Shown here in pieces: positions 50,032 through 60,005 of a stretch of DNA of 64,000 nt. The translations under genes were made by a program, and so were the position numbers. Origin of the DNA: SIG440 sp045120135. GTDB lineage: Bacteria; Bacillota; Clostridia; Monoglobales; Monoglobaceae. Every line of letters begins with the position of its first letter. Position 1 is the first letter of the stretch. The notes beneath the pieces were generated by a model that saw only the letters and a list, made by a program, of their open reading frames with translations, had not been told where the DNA came from and did not search any database. The stretch is from positions 62,001 through 126,000 of the forward strand of contig JBGVEN010000017.1 of NCBI GenBank assembly GCA_045120135.1, read 5' to 3'.

Positions 50032-51117
50032 ATGCTGAATGGTCTGAAGGATAGAATGCTTAACATATCCTCATCAGCCAAAAAGATTATCCTCGCATCA
50101 TCAAGTGCAGCACTTGTTCTTATAGCTTTGATATGTGCTGTTTGTATCTGCGCAAAGCAGGTTGTCATAATTGACGGGGATGCATCTGAGAAAGAAGTTA
50201 TCACATTTAAAAGATATGTTGGTGAAATCCTTGACGAAGAGGGCATTGCCCTAGGAACTCACGATGATATAAATGTCAAAGGTGAGGAAAAGCTCAGGGA
50301 TGGAATGAAAATTGAAATATACAGAGCGTATCCGGTTACAATTACCGCAATGGGTGAAAGCCGTACTCTTATTGCTACACGGCGTACAGTAGGTGCGGTA
50401 CTTACCGAGCTTGGTTATGAGTTTAAGGAAGGTGACCGCATCACTCCGGCAGCAAGCGAAAAGGTTGCAGACTTTGATGAGATTACACTTGTTACCGTTG
50501 ACGAAAAGACGGTTGATGTGGTTGAGGAAATCCCCTACGAATCCAAGGAACGTGTAAACAAGGCTCTGGCAAGCGGTGCACGCAAGCTCGTACAAAAGGG
50601 TGTTCCCGGAGAAAAGGCTGTTTCGTATAAAATAGTATACGAGGACGGCGTTGAGGTATCGCGTGAAACTGTTAAGGAAGAAGTAAAGGTTCAGCCGATT
50701 GAACAAATTCGTGAGGTTGGTCCTAAAAAGGCTCCAAGCTACAAGATAGCACAGGCGGGTGCCGGAACTGTTCAGACATCCCGTAGCGGAAGTCTGGCAT
50801 ACAGCAAGGTGCTCACACTCAATGCAACAGCATATGATGCGTCAAGTTGCGGAAAAGCACCATCGCATCCGGCTTACGGCATTACTGCAACAGGCAGACG
50901 TGCAGGCTACGGTGTTGTTGCGGTTGACCCGAGTGTAATTCCGCTTGGCAGCAAGCTCTACATCGAGTCTTCAGATGGTTCGTATGTATATGGTACTGCG
51001 ATTGCGGCAGATACAGGCGGTGCAATCAAGGGCGCAAGAATTGACCTTTGCTATGACACCCGTGCAGAAGCGATCCGCTTCGGCAGACGCACCGTTAAGG
51101 TATATGTTCTTAAATAG
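50032..51117 (+). CDS. G5 and 3D domain cell-wall protein (YabE-like)
   Basis: 361 residues. One transmembrane/signal-anchor segment (about 19-41), two DUF348-type repeats (about 45-150), a G5 domain (about 155-232), then a 3D domain (about 262-361) with the pattern NATAYDAS..., GYGVVAVDPSVIPLGSKLY, ADTGGAIKGARIDL carrying the three aspartates that give the domain its name. 3D domains act as lytic transglycosylase-like peptidoglycan hydrolases. Own promoter; terminator at 51142. Confidence 0.9.
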   Translation: MLNGLKDRMLNISSSAKKIILASSSAALVLIALICAVCICAKQVVIIDGDASEKEVITFKRYVGEILDEEGIALGTHDDINVKGEEKLRDGMKIEIYRAYPVTITAMGESRTLIATRRTVGAVLTELGYEFKEGDRITPAASEKVADFDEITLVTVDEKTVDVVEEIPYESKERVNKALASGARKLVQKGVPGEKAVSYKIVYEDGVEVSRETVKEEVKVQPIEQIREVGPKKAPSYKIAQAGAGTVQTSRSGSLAYSKVLTLNATAYDASSCGKAPSHPAYGITATGRRAGYGVVAVDPSVIPLGSKLYIESSDGSYVYGTAIAADTGGAIKGARIDLCYDTRAEAIRFGRRTVKVYVLK

Positions 51118-51141
51118 GGATGTAAAAATAGTTCAGAACGC

Positions 51142-51187
51142 AAAAAAGCTGTTTGAAAAGAAAATCTTTTCAAACAGCCTTTTTTTA
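51142..51187 (+). terminator. Bidirectional terminator
   Basis: Strong stem GCTGTTTGAAAAGA (51148-51161) with its complement ending at 51178, T run after and A run before; serves the G5-3D gene and the convergent ABC-F gene. Confidence 0.88.
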
Positions 51188-51193
51188 TGCCGT

Positions 51194-53122
51194 TTATTCC
51201 GAAAGCTCTGTCCATTCTTCAAGATAATCGTCAAGGTTTTTGCGAAGCTGGTCTGCCTCACTGCATTTTTCAGCCATCAACTGATAGTCGGAAAAGATTT
51301 CTTCACAGGTCATTTCAGCTTCAAGCTCAGCAAGCCTTGTTTCACATTCTTCAATAAGCCGCTCAAGCTCCTTAATTCGTTTTTTTCGCTGTGCGTCCAG
51401 TCTTCTTTGCTCTTTTGACCGAAATCCGCCCTCAGGAACGTTTTTTTTGCTGTTTAAAGCTGCTTCCTGTGCAAGTGTCGCTGCAATTTCTGCGGCTTGG
51501 GCAGCTTTTCGCTCACAAACCTCACGGTAATAGTCGAAATTTCCGTTGTAAATCTCCGCACCGTCTGCGGTTATTTCCATAATTTTATCAGGAACTTTGT
51601 TGAGAAGATATCTGTCGTGAGAGACAAAAATAAGTGTTCCGCCAAAATCGCAAAGGGCCTTTTCAAGAACCTCCTTTGAGGTGAGGTCAAGATGGTTTGT
51701 AGGCTCGTCCAGAATAAGAACATTTGATTTTTCAAGCATCAGTATACAAAACGCAAGCTTTGCACGTTCGCCGCCGCTGATTACCTTAACGGGCTTATAG
51801 ACATCGTCCTTGGTTAAAAGAACATTGCCAAGAACTCTGCGGATTTCCGCCTCGGGGCAATCGGGAAATCTGTCCCAAAGCTCGTCAAGCGCAATTTTTT
51901 CGGGGTTTAAGTTAAGATTTTCCTGTTCATAGTAACTAAATGACACATTTTTTCCCCACTCGATTTCGCCACTTGTTTTGGGAATTATACCCTGAATAAT
52001 TTTAAGGAATGAGGACTTACCAATGCCATTGTCACCGATAATGGCAATCTTTTCGCCACGCTTTACGGCAACATTTATATTGTCGCACAGCTTTATTTGT
52101 TCGTCACCTACGGCAATTTCAAGGTTGCTTACAGTAAGAACATCCTTGTAAGGCTCTTTTGTATGCTCAAACTTTAGCTTCATAGCCTTAAGGTCGCCGT
52201 CGGGTCGCTCCAGAATATCCATTGCCTCAAGTGCCTTAAGCCTCGATTTCGCACTGTTTGAAGTGGAGGCACGCGCCATATTTTTGTCGATATACTCCTG
52301 CATATGTGCAATCTCTGCCTGTTGCATTTCGTATTCTTTTTGTTCACGGGCACGGCGCTCCGCTTTTTGCGGAAGATATTTGGAGTAGTTGCCGGCATAG
52401 GAGAAAAGTCTTCCACGTTCCATCTCATAGATGTGGGTCACAATCTTGTCAAGGAAGTATCGGTCATGGGAAACGGCAAGAATTGCGCCGCTGTACGACA
52501 TAAGGTAATCCTCAAGCCATTTAAGGGTTCTGAAGTCAAGATGGTTTGTCGGCTCGTCCAGTATGAGAAGCTCCGGCTCTTCAAGAAGAAGTCTTGCAAT
52601 GGCAAGACGGGTCTTTTCTCCGCCGCTTAAAGTGGAGATAATGGTCTGCATATCCTTATCGCCAAAACCCATACCATTGAGTATTGTTTTTATCTTAACA
52701 TCTATGTTGTAGCCGTCACGGCTGTCAAAGTACGCCTGAGTACGGTTGTATTCCGAGGCAATGCGTCTGTATTCTTCCGAGGTCTGGTCGGAGAGTGTGC
52801 TCATTTCAGCCTCTAGGCTACGTAGGCGTGCCTCTGCTTCCAATACATCGTCAAAAACTCTGCGCATTTCGTCAATTATGGTGCTTCCTCGTTCAAGGCC
52901 GCTGTTCTGCTCAAGATACCCAAGCGTAAGACCGGGCTTTTTTACCAGCTCGCCCGAATCGTGGGTGAGTGCACCGGTTATAACTTTTAAAAGTGTTGAC
53001 TTACCCGCGCCGTTAACGCCAATAAGACCGTAACGCCCTTTTTCGTTTACGGTCATTTTTATATTCTTCAAGATTTTGTCCTGCCCAAAGCTTTTGCTCA
53101 GGTTGTCAATGGATATAAGCAT
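51194..53122 (-). CDS. ABC-F family ATPase
   Basis: 642 residues with two ABC domains and no membrane part. Seen: Walker A GVNGAGKST (about 35-43) and GDNGIGKSS, two signatures LSGGEKTR and ISGGERAK, Walker B LLILDEPTNHLD and VLILDEPTNHLD, a linker helix (P-site tip region, about 235-300) and a C-terminal coiled coil (about 545-640). ABC-F proteins bind ribosomes to relieve stalling or antibiotic action; the subfamily (YdiF/Uup-like) cannot be fixed from sequence alone. Confidence 0.94.
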   Translation of the reverse strand: MLISIDNLSKSFGQDKILKNIKMTVNEKGRYGLIGVNGAGKSTLLKVITGALTHDSGELVKKPGLTLGYLEQNSGLERGSTIIDEMRRVFDDVLEAEARLRSLEAEMSTLSDQTSEEYRRIASEYNRTQAYFDSRDGYNIDVKIKTILNGMGFGDKDMQTIISTLSGGEKTRLAIARLLLEEPELLILDEPTNHLDFRTLKWLEDYLMSYSGAILAVSHDRYFLDKIVTHIYEMERGRLFSYAGNYSKYLPQKAERRAREQKEYEMQQAEIAHMQEYIDKNMARASTSNSAKSRLKALEAMDILERPDGDLKAMKLKFEHTKEPYKDVLTVSNLEIAVGDEQIKLCDNINVAVKRGEKIAIIGDNGIGKSSFLKIIQGIIPKTSGEIEWGKNVSFSYYEQENLNLNPEKIALDELWDRFPDCPEAEIRRVLGNVLLTKDDVYKPVKVISGGERAKLAFCILMLEKSNVLILDEPTNHLDLTSKEVLEKALCDFGGTLIFVSHDRYLLNKVPDKIMEITADGAEIYNGNFDYYREVCERKAAQAAEIAATLAQEAALNSKKNVPEGGFRSKEQRRLDAQRKKRIKELERLIEECETRLAELEAEMTCEEIFSDYQLMAEKCSEADQLRKNLDDYLEEWTELSE

Positions 53123-53124
53123 AT

Positions 53125-53508
53125 TTACCTCAGTTTTTCTATCTTAATTTCAACGCTGTCGGGAGCAAGGATTTTCAGTACCCCAATACCTGCAAAAACA
53201 AAGCAGATACTAAGCGCAAACGATAGCCATTCGCTACCCAAAACTGCCCCGATTATTCCGCCGGCAAGCAAAAGTATGGTAAGGGATAAATAACCTATGG
53301 CGGAAACCTTCAGAAACTTTTTGTCCTCCGCAAGCAAACGCACGCTATCACCAACACAAAGTCCGTCGGTGTTTTTAACGGTTACAGTCATATCTCGGTT
53401 GGCACAAAGTCCGCAGGCGGCGCAATTTTCACCGCATGCCGAGTCACGGTGTACTGTAACTTCAACAATGTCGCCGTTTATCTTTGTAACTGTTCCAAGC
53501 TTTTCCAT
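53125..53508 (-). CDS. RseC/MucC-like SoxR-reducing family protein
   Basis: 127 residues: cysteine cluster CGENCAACGLC (about 25-35) followed by two transmembrane helices (about 69-90 and 93-113). This is the RseC_MucC layout, membrane proteins of which the Clostridia members often accompany Rnf electron-transport complexes. No Rnf genes are in the window. The gene sits between recN and the ABC-F gene, 3 bp before the latter. Confidence 0.82.
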   Translation of the reverse strand: MEKLGTVTKINGDIVEVTVHRDSACGENCAACGLCANRDMTVTVKNTDGLCVGDSVRLLAEDKKFLKVSAIGYLSLTILLLAGGIIGAVLGSEWLSFALSICFVFAGIGVLKILAPDSVEIKIEKLR

Positions 53509-53514
53509 AAGCCT

Positions 53515-55200
53515 TTAGCTCCTTTTTTTCTCGTCGGCCATTTTCAGCATCTCACGGGCATTTTCAAGGGTAAGCTCGGTAACTGCAACACCGCCAATAA
53601 TTCTTGCAAGCTCGTGCGTTCTGTCATCCTCGTCCAAAAGCCGGACATAGGTGGAGGATGCGTCGCCGCTCTGGTCCTTTTCAATCAGAAAATGGTGGTC
53701 AGCCATACTTGCAATCTGTGCAAGATGTGTAATGGCAAAGACCTGCTTGCTCCGTGATAGAGTGCAAATCTTCTCTGCAATTTTTTGTGCTGCTCTGCCG
53801 CTGACACCTGTATCAATTTCGTCAAAAATCATAGAATCAACCGAATCCGAAACAGAAAGCACCGACTTGATTGCCAGCATAATGCGTGAAAGCTCACCGC
53901 CTGACGCAATTTTTATCATGGGCTTTAAGTCTTCGCCCGGATTGGTGGAGATAAGGAACTCGGCATTGTCTGTACCCGTTTTGGTGAAATGTCCGTCATC
54001 CAATTCTGAAAGACTGATGCTGAACTTCACCTTGGGCATATCAAGAGCCGTGAGCTCCTCTGTAATTTTAGCTTCAAGCTCGTTTGCGGCTGCCTGCCTT
54101 TTTTTTGTGAGCTGTGCCGCAAGGTCTTTGAGTTTTAAAAGAATTGTATTTCTTGTGATTTCAAGCTCATTTAACCGCTCGTCACTTTTTTCTATTTTAT
54201 CTGCCTGTTCTGCGGCATTTGCTGCAAAGCTGTTAATTTCTTCAATAGTGCTTCCGTATTTGCGCTTAAGTGTGCTTATCAGGTCAAGGCGTTCCTCAAT
54301 CCGGTCGAGCTCTGCCATACTGAAATCAGACTTCGATAAAAGGTCCCCAATATCCGATGCTATATCTTCGGTTTCCGCCACAACACCGGAAAGCCGGTTG
54401 AGACTTTCCGAAAGAGTTGGGTCAAACTGTGCAACTGCCGAAATCGCCCGAACTGCCTGACGCAAAAGATCACACGCTGTTCCCTCGTCACCGCCGTAAA
54501 GTGCGCCGTAAGCTGCGCCTGCACCGGAAATAATACTTTCCATATTATAAAGCCGGTCACGGCTCTGCTCAAGCTCCTCGTCTTCGTTTGGTTTTAGTGC
54601 CGCTGCCGTTATTTCATCAGCTTGAAATCGGAGGAGCTCAAGGCGGCGTGCCTTTTCGTCCTCGTCTGCCGAGAGAGCGTCTATTTCCTTTTCCATACTG
54701 CGGTATTCACTATATACTTGGGCGTATTCTTCAAGGTCGCAAGCGAGATTTCCGTACTCGTCAAGCAAAGCAAGATGGTTTTTGGGGTTAAGTAGAGACT
54801 GGTTGTCGCTTTGTCCGTGAATATCAATTAAAAGCGATGCCGCCTCTCTTACCATATTTGCGGGCGAAAGCATACCGTTTATGCGGCAGGTGCTTTTTCC
54901 GTCTGCGGTAAGCTTGCGGCTTACGGTAACAATACCGTCCTCCGCGTCAATCCCCAGCTCGGAAAGGGCGGAAAAAACGGCAGGGTTTTCAATTTCAAAG
55001 CATATATCAACCGATGCAAAATCACAGCCGTGCCTTATAATATCACGGCTGGTACGGTTGCCGAGAGCCATATTGATTGAGTCAATAAGGATTGATTTAC
55101 CGGCACCGGTCTCGCCGGTCAGGGCATTGAAGCCCTCGGCAAATTCAATATGTACTTCATCGATAACTGCAACATTTTTAATATGCAATTCCTTAAGCAT
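53515..55200 (-). CDS. recN: DNA repair protein RecN
   Basis: 561 residues, SMC-like. Seen: Walker A LTGETGAGKSIL (about 28-38), a long central coiled coil (about 160-370), the signature IASGGELSRIMLAIKS and Walker B SMIFDEIDTGVSG. It binds DNA ends in double-strand-break repair and is normally SOS-controlled. It ends the OLE-oapA-dxs-tlyA-nadK-recN unit; argR, usually near recN here, is missing. Confidence 0.96.
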   Translation of the reverse strand: MLKELHIKNVAVIDEVHIEFAEGFNALTGETGAGKSILIDSINMALGNRTSRDIIRHGCDFASVDICFEIENPAVFSALSELGIDAEDGIVTVSRKLTADGKSTCRINGMLSPANMVREAASLLIDIHGQSDNQSLLNPKNHLALLDEYGNLACDLEEYAQVYSEYRSMEKEIDALSADEDEKARRLELLRFQADEITAAALKPNEDEELEQSRDRLYNMESIISGAGAAYGALYGGDEGTACDLLRQAVRAISAVAQFDPTLSESLNRLSGVVAETEDIASDIGDLLSKSDFSMAELDRIEERLDLISTLKRKYGSTIEEINSFAANAAEQADKIEKSDERLNELEITRNTILLKLKDLAAQLTKKRQAAANELEAKITEELTALDMPKVKFSISLSELDDGHFTKTGTDNAEFLISTNPGEDLKPMIKIASGGELSRIMLAIKSVLSVSDSVDSMIFDEIDTGVSGRAAQKIAEKICTLSRSKQVFAITHLAQIASMADHHFLIEKDQSGDASSTYVRLLDEDDRTHELARIIGGVAVTELTLENAREMLKMADEKKRS

Positions 55201-55237
55201 TTTTCTGCCTCCTTAAGCAGTCAACTCATCGTCTTCG

Positions 55238-56083
55238 TTAATCGGATAGCTTGGTTCTTATAACATCAAAGTAATTTCTGCCGTTAAGCGTCACAAGCGG
55301 AGCCTTTATGGGGGCTTGTGTAATTTTTACATAATCACCCGGTTTAAGCTGTGCAACCGGGTTCCCGTCTGCTTTGAGGTCTGCCTCACGACAGTAGGAG
55401 GGGTCAAAGCGCAGCACCACCGATGCATCCGGCGGAATAACAATGCACCTTGATTTCAAGGTATGCGGACAAATCGGGGTAAGAATTATACAGTCAAGTG
55501 CCTGATGAACAATCGGGCCGCCGCAGGATAACGAATATGCGGTTGAACCGGTGGAGGTAGCAACGATTATACCATCGGCAAGATAACGGTTGGTAACCGT
55601 TCCGTTGACCTCAACCTCCAGCGAAATCATCTTTGCGCCGTTACCGCGAAGAATAATATCGTTAAGAGCGTTACAACGCACTTTCTCACCATTGTCCGTA
55701 TGAAGTGCTGCGGTAAGCATCATCGGTCGGCTTATGGTGAAATCACCGTTCAGAATTTTGTCGAAAATTTCGGAATCTCCCTTTTCTGCCTGAGTAAGAA
55801 ATCCCAGATGACCAAGGTTTATTCCTATAACGGGAGTGTCAAATTCTGCCGCATCGGCAATTATCTGAAGAATTGTTCCATCGCCGCCTAAGGCTATTAT
55901 GAGGTCGGATTTTTCAAGCATATCATTGTGAGAGACAAAACGGGCATCAGGTGAAAGTTCGCCCTTAAGCTGCTCGTCTACGAGAACACATACGCCACGC
56001 GAAATAAGCTCACTGACAACTACTTTTGTTGCCGAAAGCTCAGGGTCACGGTGACGGTTCACAAATATTCCAATGTTTTGCAT
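55238..56083 (-). CDS. nadK: NAD kinase
   Basis: 281 residues; phosphorylates NAD to NADP. Seen: ALGGDGTILQ (GGDGT motif), GINLGHLGFLTQ, catalytic NDII loop (CNALNDIILRGN) and the SYSLSCGGPIV region. GAGGTGA site at the start. Standard position between tlyA and recN. Confidence 0.96.
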   Translation of the reverse strand: MQNIGIFVNRHRDPELSATKVVVSELISRGVCVLVDEQLKGELSPDARFVSHNDMLEKSDLIIALGGDGTILQIIADAAEFDTPVIGINLGHLGFLTQAEKGDSEIFDKILNGDFTISRPMMLTAALHTDNGEKVRCNALNDIILRGNGAKMISLEVEVNGTVTNRYLADGIIVATSTGSTAYSLSCGGPIVHQALDCIILTPICPHTLKSRCIVIPPDASVVLRFDPSYCREADLKADGNPVAQLKPGDYVKITQAPIKAPLVTLNGRNYFDVIRTKLSD

Positions 56084-56096
56084 AAACTCACCTCAA

Positions 56097-56894
56097 TTAT
56101 ATTGCCTGCGAATGTGAAAGCTCAACCAATGCCGAAACATCAAAGTCAAGGCTTTCCTCCTTGGATTTTTTTACATACATCAAATATTCAATATTGCCCT
56201 CCGGTCCTCGTACGGGCGAAAAGTCAAGTCCTGCTACTGAAAAACCAATTTCTTTGGTGAACTCCAGTACGGTCTCAATGACCTCAATATGTGTTGATTT
56301 TTCACGAACAACACCTTTTTTGCCGACCTTTTCACGGCCTGCCTCGAACTGCGGCTTAATAAGACAAACTCCCTCACCGCCGTCTGCCAAAACATTAAAC
56401 ACCACCGGCAAAACCAATTTAAGGGAGATAAACGAAACATCAACCGAAAAAAAGTCGGGGACATTTTCAAGCATTTTCGGCTCTAAATGACGAATATTGG
56501 TACGCTCCATATTAACCACACGCTCGTCCTGACGAAGCTTCCACGCAAGCTGTCCGTAGCCTACATCTATGGCGTAAACCTTGCTTGCTCCGTTTTGAAG
56601 CATACAGTCGGTAAAACCGCCGGTAGATGCACCAATATCCATACACACCTTGCCTGATGGGGTAATGGGGAATTCCTTCATTGCCTTTTCGAGCTTAAGC
56701 CCTCCGCGGCTGACATATTGAAGTCCCTTTTCACGGATTTCTATATTCTCTGTTCCTTTAATCATTTCGCCGGCTTTCATAGCCTTTTGGTTGTCGATGT
56801 AAACTCCGCCTGCCATAATAAGCGCCTGTGCCGCACTGCGGCTTGGTGCAAGATTATTTTCGGTCAGGTATACATCAAGTCGGATTTTTGCCAC
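56097..56894 (-). CDS. tlyA: TlyA-family S4/FtsJ RNA methyltransferase
   Basis: 265 residues: an N-terminal S4 RNA-binding domain (about 3-60, IRLDVYLTENNLAPSRSAAQALI) and an FtsJ-like methyltransferase domain with MDIGASTGGFTDCMLQNG, VDVSFISLKLVLP and a KPQFEAGR. Family members 2'-O-methylate 16S and 23S rRNA. GTG start (AGGTGA before it) 3 bases after the dxs stop. Regular member of this gene cluster in Clostridia. Confidence 0.92.
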   Translation of the reverse strand: MAKIRLDVYLTENNLAPSRSAAQALIMAGGVYIDNQKAMKAGEMIKGTENIEIREKGLQYVSRGGLKLEKAMKEFPITPSGKVCMDIGASTGGFTDCMLQNGASKVYAIDVGYGQLAWKLRQDERVVNMERTNIRHLEPKMLENVPDFFSVDVSFISLKLVLPVVFNVLADGGEGVCLIKPQFEAGREKVGKKGVVREKSTHIEVIETVLEFTKEIGFSVAGLDFSPVRGPEGNIEYLMYVKKSKEESLDFDVSALVELSHSQAI

Positions 56895-56896
56895 GT

Positions 56897-58747
56897 TTAT
56901 TCACCTAAAACTTCTGTAATTTTTTTTGCAATTTGCTCAGGAGTCAGGCCGGCACGCATTTTTTGCTGTGCAACAGTCCCCTGCATAAGCGGTTTGTCGG
57001 GAAATGCAAACCCTAGAACCTCGCCACCGTATTCCTTGCGGACAGCTGCGGCAAGACCGCCGATTTCTACATTATCTTCAATAACCGTCACAAGTTTGCA
57101 ATCCTTTACGGCTTCCCTGAAAAGCTCACTGTCAAAGGGTTTTAAAAATCTTGCGTTCATAACCTTGGCGGATATATTCTTTTCGCTTAAAAGCTTTGCT
57201 GTGCAAACAGCATCTTGCACCGTGCTGCCAAGCGCAACTAAAAGTATATCACCGTCTTTAATGCAAAGCGTACCTTTGCCGAATTCAACAGACTCACCGC
57301 CATAATGCTTTGTATCTGCAACACCTTTCGGGTATCTTATTGCAACAGGTCCGGTGCAATCACTTAGTGCAATTCGCAGCATCTCTCGCATCTCTGCTTC
57401 GTTTGCAGGTGCCATAATCGTCATATTCGGTATATGCGAAAGGTACGAAAGGTCGTATATTCCCTGATGGGTTTCACCATCATTTCCTGTTGCTCCGGCA
57501 CGGTCAATTGCAAAAACTGCGTGCAAATTCTGAAGTGCCACATCGTGCAAAAGCTGGTCATAGCCTCTTTGGAGAAAGGTTGAATATACAGCAAATACGG
57601 GGATAAGTCCACCTTTTGCAAGAGCTGCAGAGAATGTAACTGCGTGTTGCTCAGCAATTCCCGTGTCAAAAAATCTGTCGGGGAATTCCTTTGCAAATTT
57701 TGAAAGTCCTGTCCCGTCCGGCATTGCGGCAGTAACTGCAACGATTTTTGGGTTGTTTCCGGCAAGTTTTAAAAGCTCATCGCCAAGAATATCTGAGTAT
57801 GTTAGAGAACTACTGCTCTCGGATATGCCGGTGTCAGGATCAAACGAGTTTACTCCGTGGAAGTGCGAGGGGTCTGTCTCGGACGGTGTGTACCCTTTGC
57901 CTTTCTGCGTTACAGTGTGAACTATAACAGGATATTTAAGACTTTTTGCATAGTTTAGTATTGCAACAAGCTCACCCAAATCGTGACCATCAACAGGCCC
58001 AAGATATTCAAGACCAAAGTTTTCAAAAAGCTTTTTTTGCAATAGTATTTTCTTTAAAATATGCTTGGATTTATGAATAAATTTTCTAAACGGCTCACCG
58101 ATAATCGGGAGCTTATTCAGTAAGTTTTTAGTTTTTATCTTAAAAGAAATATACTCCGAACGGCTACTCAGCTTTTCTAGGTAGGCAGAAAGTCCGCCCA
58201 CATTCTGGGAAATTGACATACCGTTGTCATTAAGAATAACAATAAGAGGAGCACCGCTGCTGCCGGCGTGGTTCATAGCCTCAAAAGCCATGCCTCCGGT
58301 TAGTGCCCCGTCTCCGATTACGGCAACGGAGGATGCATCAATTCCTTGAAGCTCAAAGGCTTTTGCAAAGCCAAGGGCTGCCGAAATGGAGGTGGAACTG
58401 TGACCTGTGTTAAAGGCATCAGCAGGGTTTTCTTCGGTTTTGGGAAAGCCGCTTATCCCGTCCTGCTGACGAAGAGTGTTGAAGCTGTCCCTTCTGCCGG
58501 TAATGATTTTGTGGGTGTAGGATTGATGTCCTACGTCCCATACGATTTTGTCGGCAGAAAAGTCAAAAACCTTGTGTAGTGCAAGCGTAAGCTCCACCGT
58601 GCCAAGGTTTGAGGATAAATGTCCACCTGTTTTTGAAATGTTTTCAATTAAAAATTGGCGGATTTCCCCTGCCAGAACTTCAAGCTCGGGGATATTTAGT
58701 TTTTTTATATCAGCTGATGAGTTAATGTCATCAAGAAACTTTTTCAT
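56897..58747 (-). CDS. dxs: 1-deoxy-D-xylulose-5-phosphate synthase
   Basis: 616 residues, thiamine-diphosphate enzyme joining pyruvate and glyceraldehyde 3-phosphate, the first step of the non-mevalonate isoprenoid pathway. Seen: GHQSYTHKIITGR, thiamine-binding GDGALTGGMAFEAMN...ILNDNGMSIS, and in the second half FDTGIAEQHAVTFSAALAKGG and DRAGATGNDGETHQG. Follows oapA by 14 bp, the arrangement typical for OLE-containing operons. Confidence 0.97.
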   Translation of the reverse strand: MKKFLDDINSSADIKKLNIPELEVLAGEIRQFLIENISKTGGHLSSNLGTVELTLALHKVFDFSADKIVWDVGHQSYTHKIITGRRDSFNTLRQQDGISGFPKTEENPADAFNTGHSSTSISAALGFAKAFELQGIDASSVAVIGDGALTGGMAFEAMNHAGSSGAPLIVILNDNGMSISQNVGGLSAYLEKLSSRSEYISFKIKTKNLLNKLPIIGEPFRKFIHKSKHILKKILLQKKLFENFGLEYLGPVDGHDLGELVAILNYAKSLKYPVIVHTVTQKGKGYTPSETDPSHFHGVNSFDPDTGISESSSSLTYSDILGDELLKLAGNNPKIVAVTAAMPDGTGLSKFAKEFPDRFFDTGIAEQHAVTFSAALAKGGLIPVFAVYSTFLQRGYDQLLHDVALQNLHAVFAIDRAGATGNDGETHQGIYDLSYLSHIPNMTIMAPANEAEMREMLRIALSDCTGPVAIRYPKGVADTKHYGGESVEFGKGTLCIKDGDILLVALGSTVQDAVCTAKLLSEKNISAKVMNARFLKPFDSELFREAVKDCKLVTVIEDNVEIGGLAAAVRKEYGGEVLGFAFPDKPLMQGTVAQQKMRAGLTPEQIAKKITEVLGE

Positions 58748-58761
58748 ATAAACACCGCAAA

Positions 58762-59346
58762 TTATTTTTTTCTTATGCTCAGAATGGTCAATACCTTAGA
58801 TGCAAAGTATACAATAGAATTACTCCGTCTGATTGCAAAAGTCTTGCCCATTGCCTTGCCACCGACAGTCAGTGCAGCAGCAAAGGAGGTAACACCAAGG
58901 CTAAGTAAAAACCCGTTAACCGACGGGGAAATTTTTAAAATATACGCAACAACCGCTGCCGAGGCAGAACCACTGATGATACCGCAGATATCACCTACCA
59001 CATCGTTGCAGAAGTTTGAAACCTTGTCCTTTGCTTTAATAAGTTCAATTGCGCGATCAGCATACCTGACACGCTTTGTCGCCATAGAATGAAATGGTGA
59101 CTCCGATGCGGTGGTTACTGCCATGCCAATAATATCAAAAACAATACCGGTAAATATGATGAACAGCAAAATACCAACTGCAATCCAGATGCTTACAAGG
59201 TTCATTATGCCGCTTGACAGCATATTGAATACGGCTGAGAGGGTAAAGGTTATGATTATGGTTTTTATTACCCATGCCTTGTCCGTTTTTTTTGAAGATG
59301 AAGGCTTAAACTTTACCTTCTGTTTTCGGGGTATGTCCTCTTTCAA
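58762..59346 (-). CDS. oapA: OLE-associated protein OapA (membrane)
   Basis: 194 residues if started at TTG 59346 (CCGGAG 11 bp upstream); the frame is open to ATG 59400, which has no ribosome site. Lys-rich N-terminus, then four hydrophobic helices (about 25-45, 50-80, 125-145, 150-170). It carries a D-V-V-G-D motif at about 115-119, matching the conserved DxxxD that was shown essential for OapA function in Bacillus halodurans. It lies between OLE RNA and dxs, its diagnostic position. Known role: binds OLE RNA and anchors it in the membrane. Confidence 0.87.
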   Translation of the reverse strand: MKEDIPRKQKVKFKPSSSKKTDKAWVIKTIIITFTLSAVFNMLSSGIMNLVSIWIAVGILLFIIFTGIVFDIIGMAVTTASESPFHSMATKRVRYADRAIELIKAKDKVSNFCNDVVGDICGIISGSASAAVVAYILKISPSVNGFLLSLGVTSFAAALTVGGKAMGKTFAIRRSNSIVYFASKVLTILSIRKK

Positions 59347-59399
59347 TTTAAATATCACTCCGGAAAAATAAAATGTAATGAGAAATAAAAAGGGTAGCA

Positions 59400-59999
59400 T
59401 ATACAGTAAATCTTGTGCCTTAGGTCAGGTTGGATTTCCCAAAGAATTACCGAATTGTCGCCAAAACGGAAGTTCCCTTTTAAAATTCTTTATGCGCCGT
59501 TACCGGTCAGCATTACCTGATTGCCACTGAGTACACACTGCAATCCCGTATATGCACCGAGCCAAAGCCCGAGAACGGTCTAGGGGTTTTCCCCGACAGT
59601 CACAAACGTTCCTTAGCCTCTTTTGCAAGCATGGTTTCAAAAAGCAATAACTCAAACTCCGTGGCCGCGGAATATTGAGTCTGAACGATTATCCGCCATA
59701 CCCACTCAAGGCAGGCTACGCTGTCCACAGCACCGAAAATGATACCGCAAGACAGGTTTTAACCTGAGGCGTATAATGGCGGGATGTCCCAACCGTTACA
59801 CGGACACAGGCCTCCGCGGAAAAGGGGTCAACGCCCACATGCCGTTGCGGATCGCCCCTAAACCTTAACTCCCAGCACACGCCCACGACTGGGCGTCGCA
59901 AGCGCACACAAGGAACTTCATCGATATGCCCTTCGGTGAATTTTTAGGCCCACCCTGGGGAATGAAGTGACCGACTAGAATACCGTTACCCATATTCTC
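59400..59999 (-). ncRNA. ole: OLE RNA (ornate, large, extremophilic)
   Basis: The 59401-60005 interval has no coding frame and is dense with pairings. Read on the minus strand from the promoter at 60034-60006, it is about 600 nt long, matching the ~610-nt OLE RNA, and precedes oapA-dxs-tlyA. Local stems: ATGAAGT (59962-59968) with ACTTCAT (59915-59921), and GCCCA-GTCG-TGGGC (about 59881-59896). It ends just before oapA. Known role: membrane-bound ribonucleoprotein needed for tolerance of cold, ethanol and Mg stress in Halalkalibacterium. Boundaries approximate. Confidence 0.88.
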
Positions 60000-60005
60000 A
60001 TCATA

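Noticed and set aside
53651..54460. A 269-codon open frame on the plus strand opposite recN
   Set aside because: Antisense shadow of recN, without ribosome site or family similarity.
59716..59907. A short reading frame on the minus strand in the OLE interval
   Set aside because: No ribosome binding site, unusual composition, and it lies within a structured RNA region.
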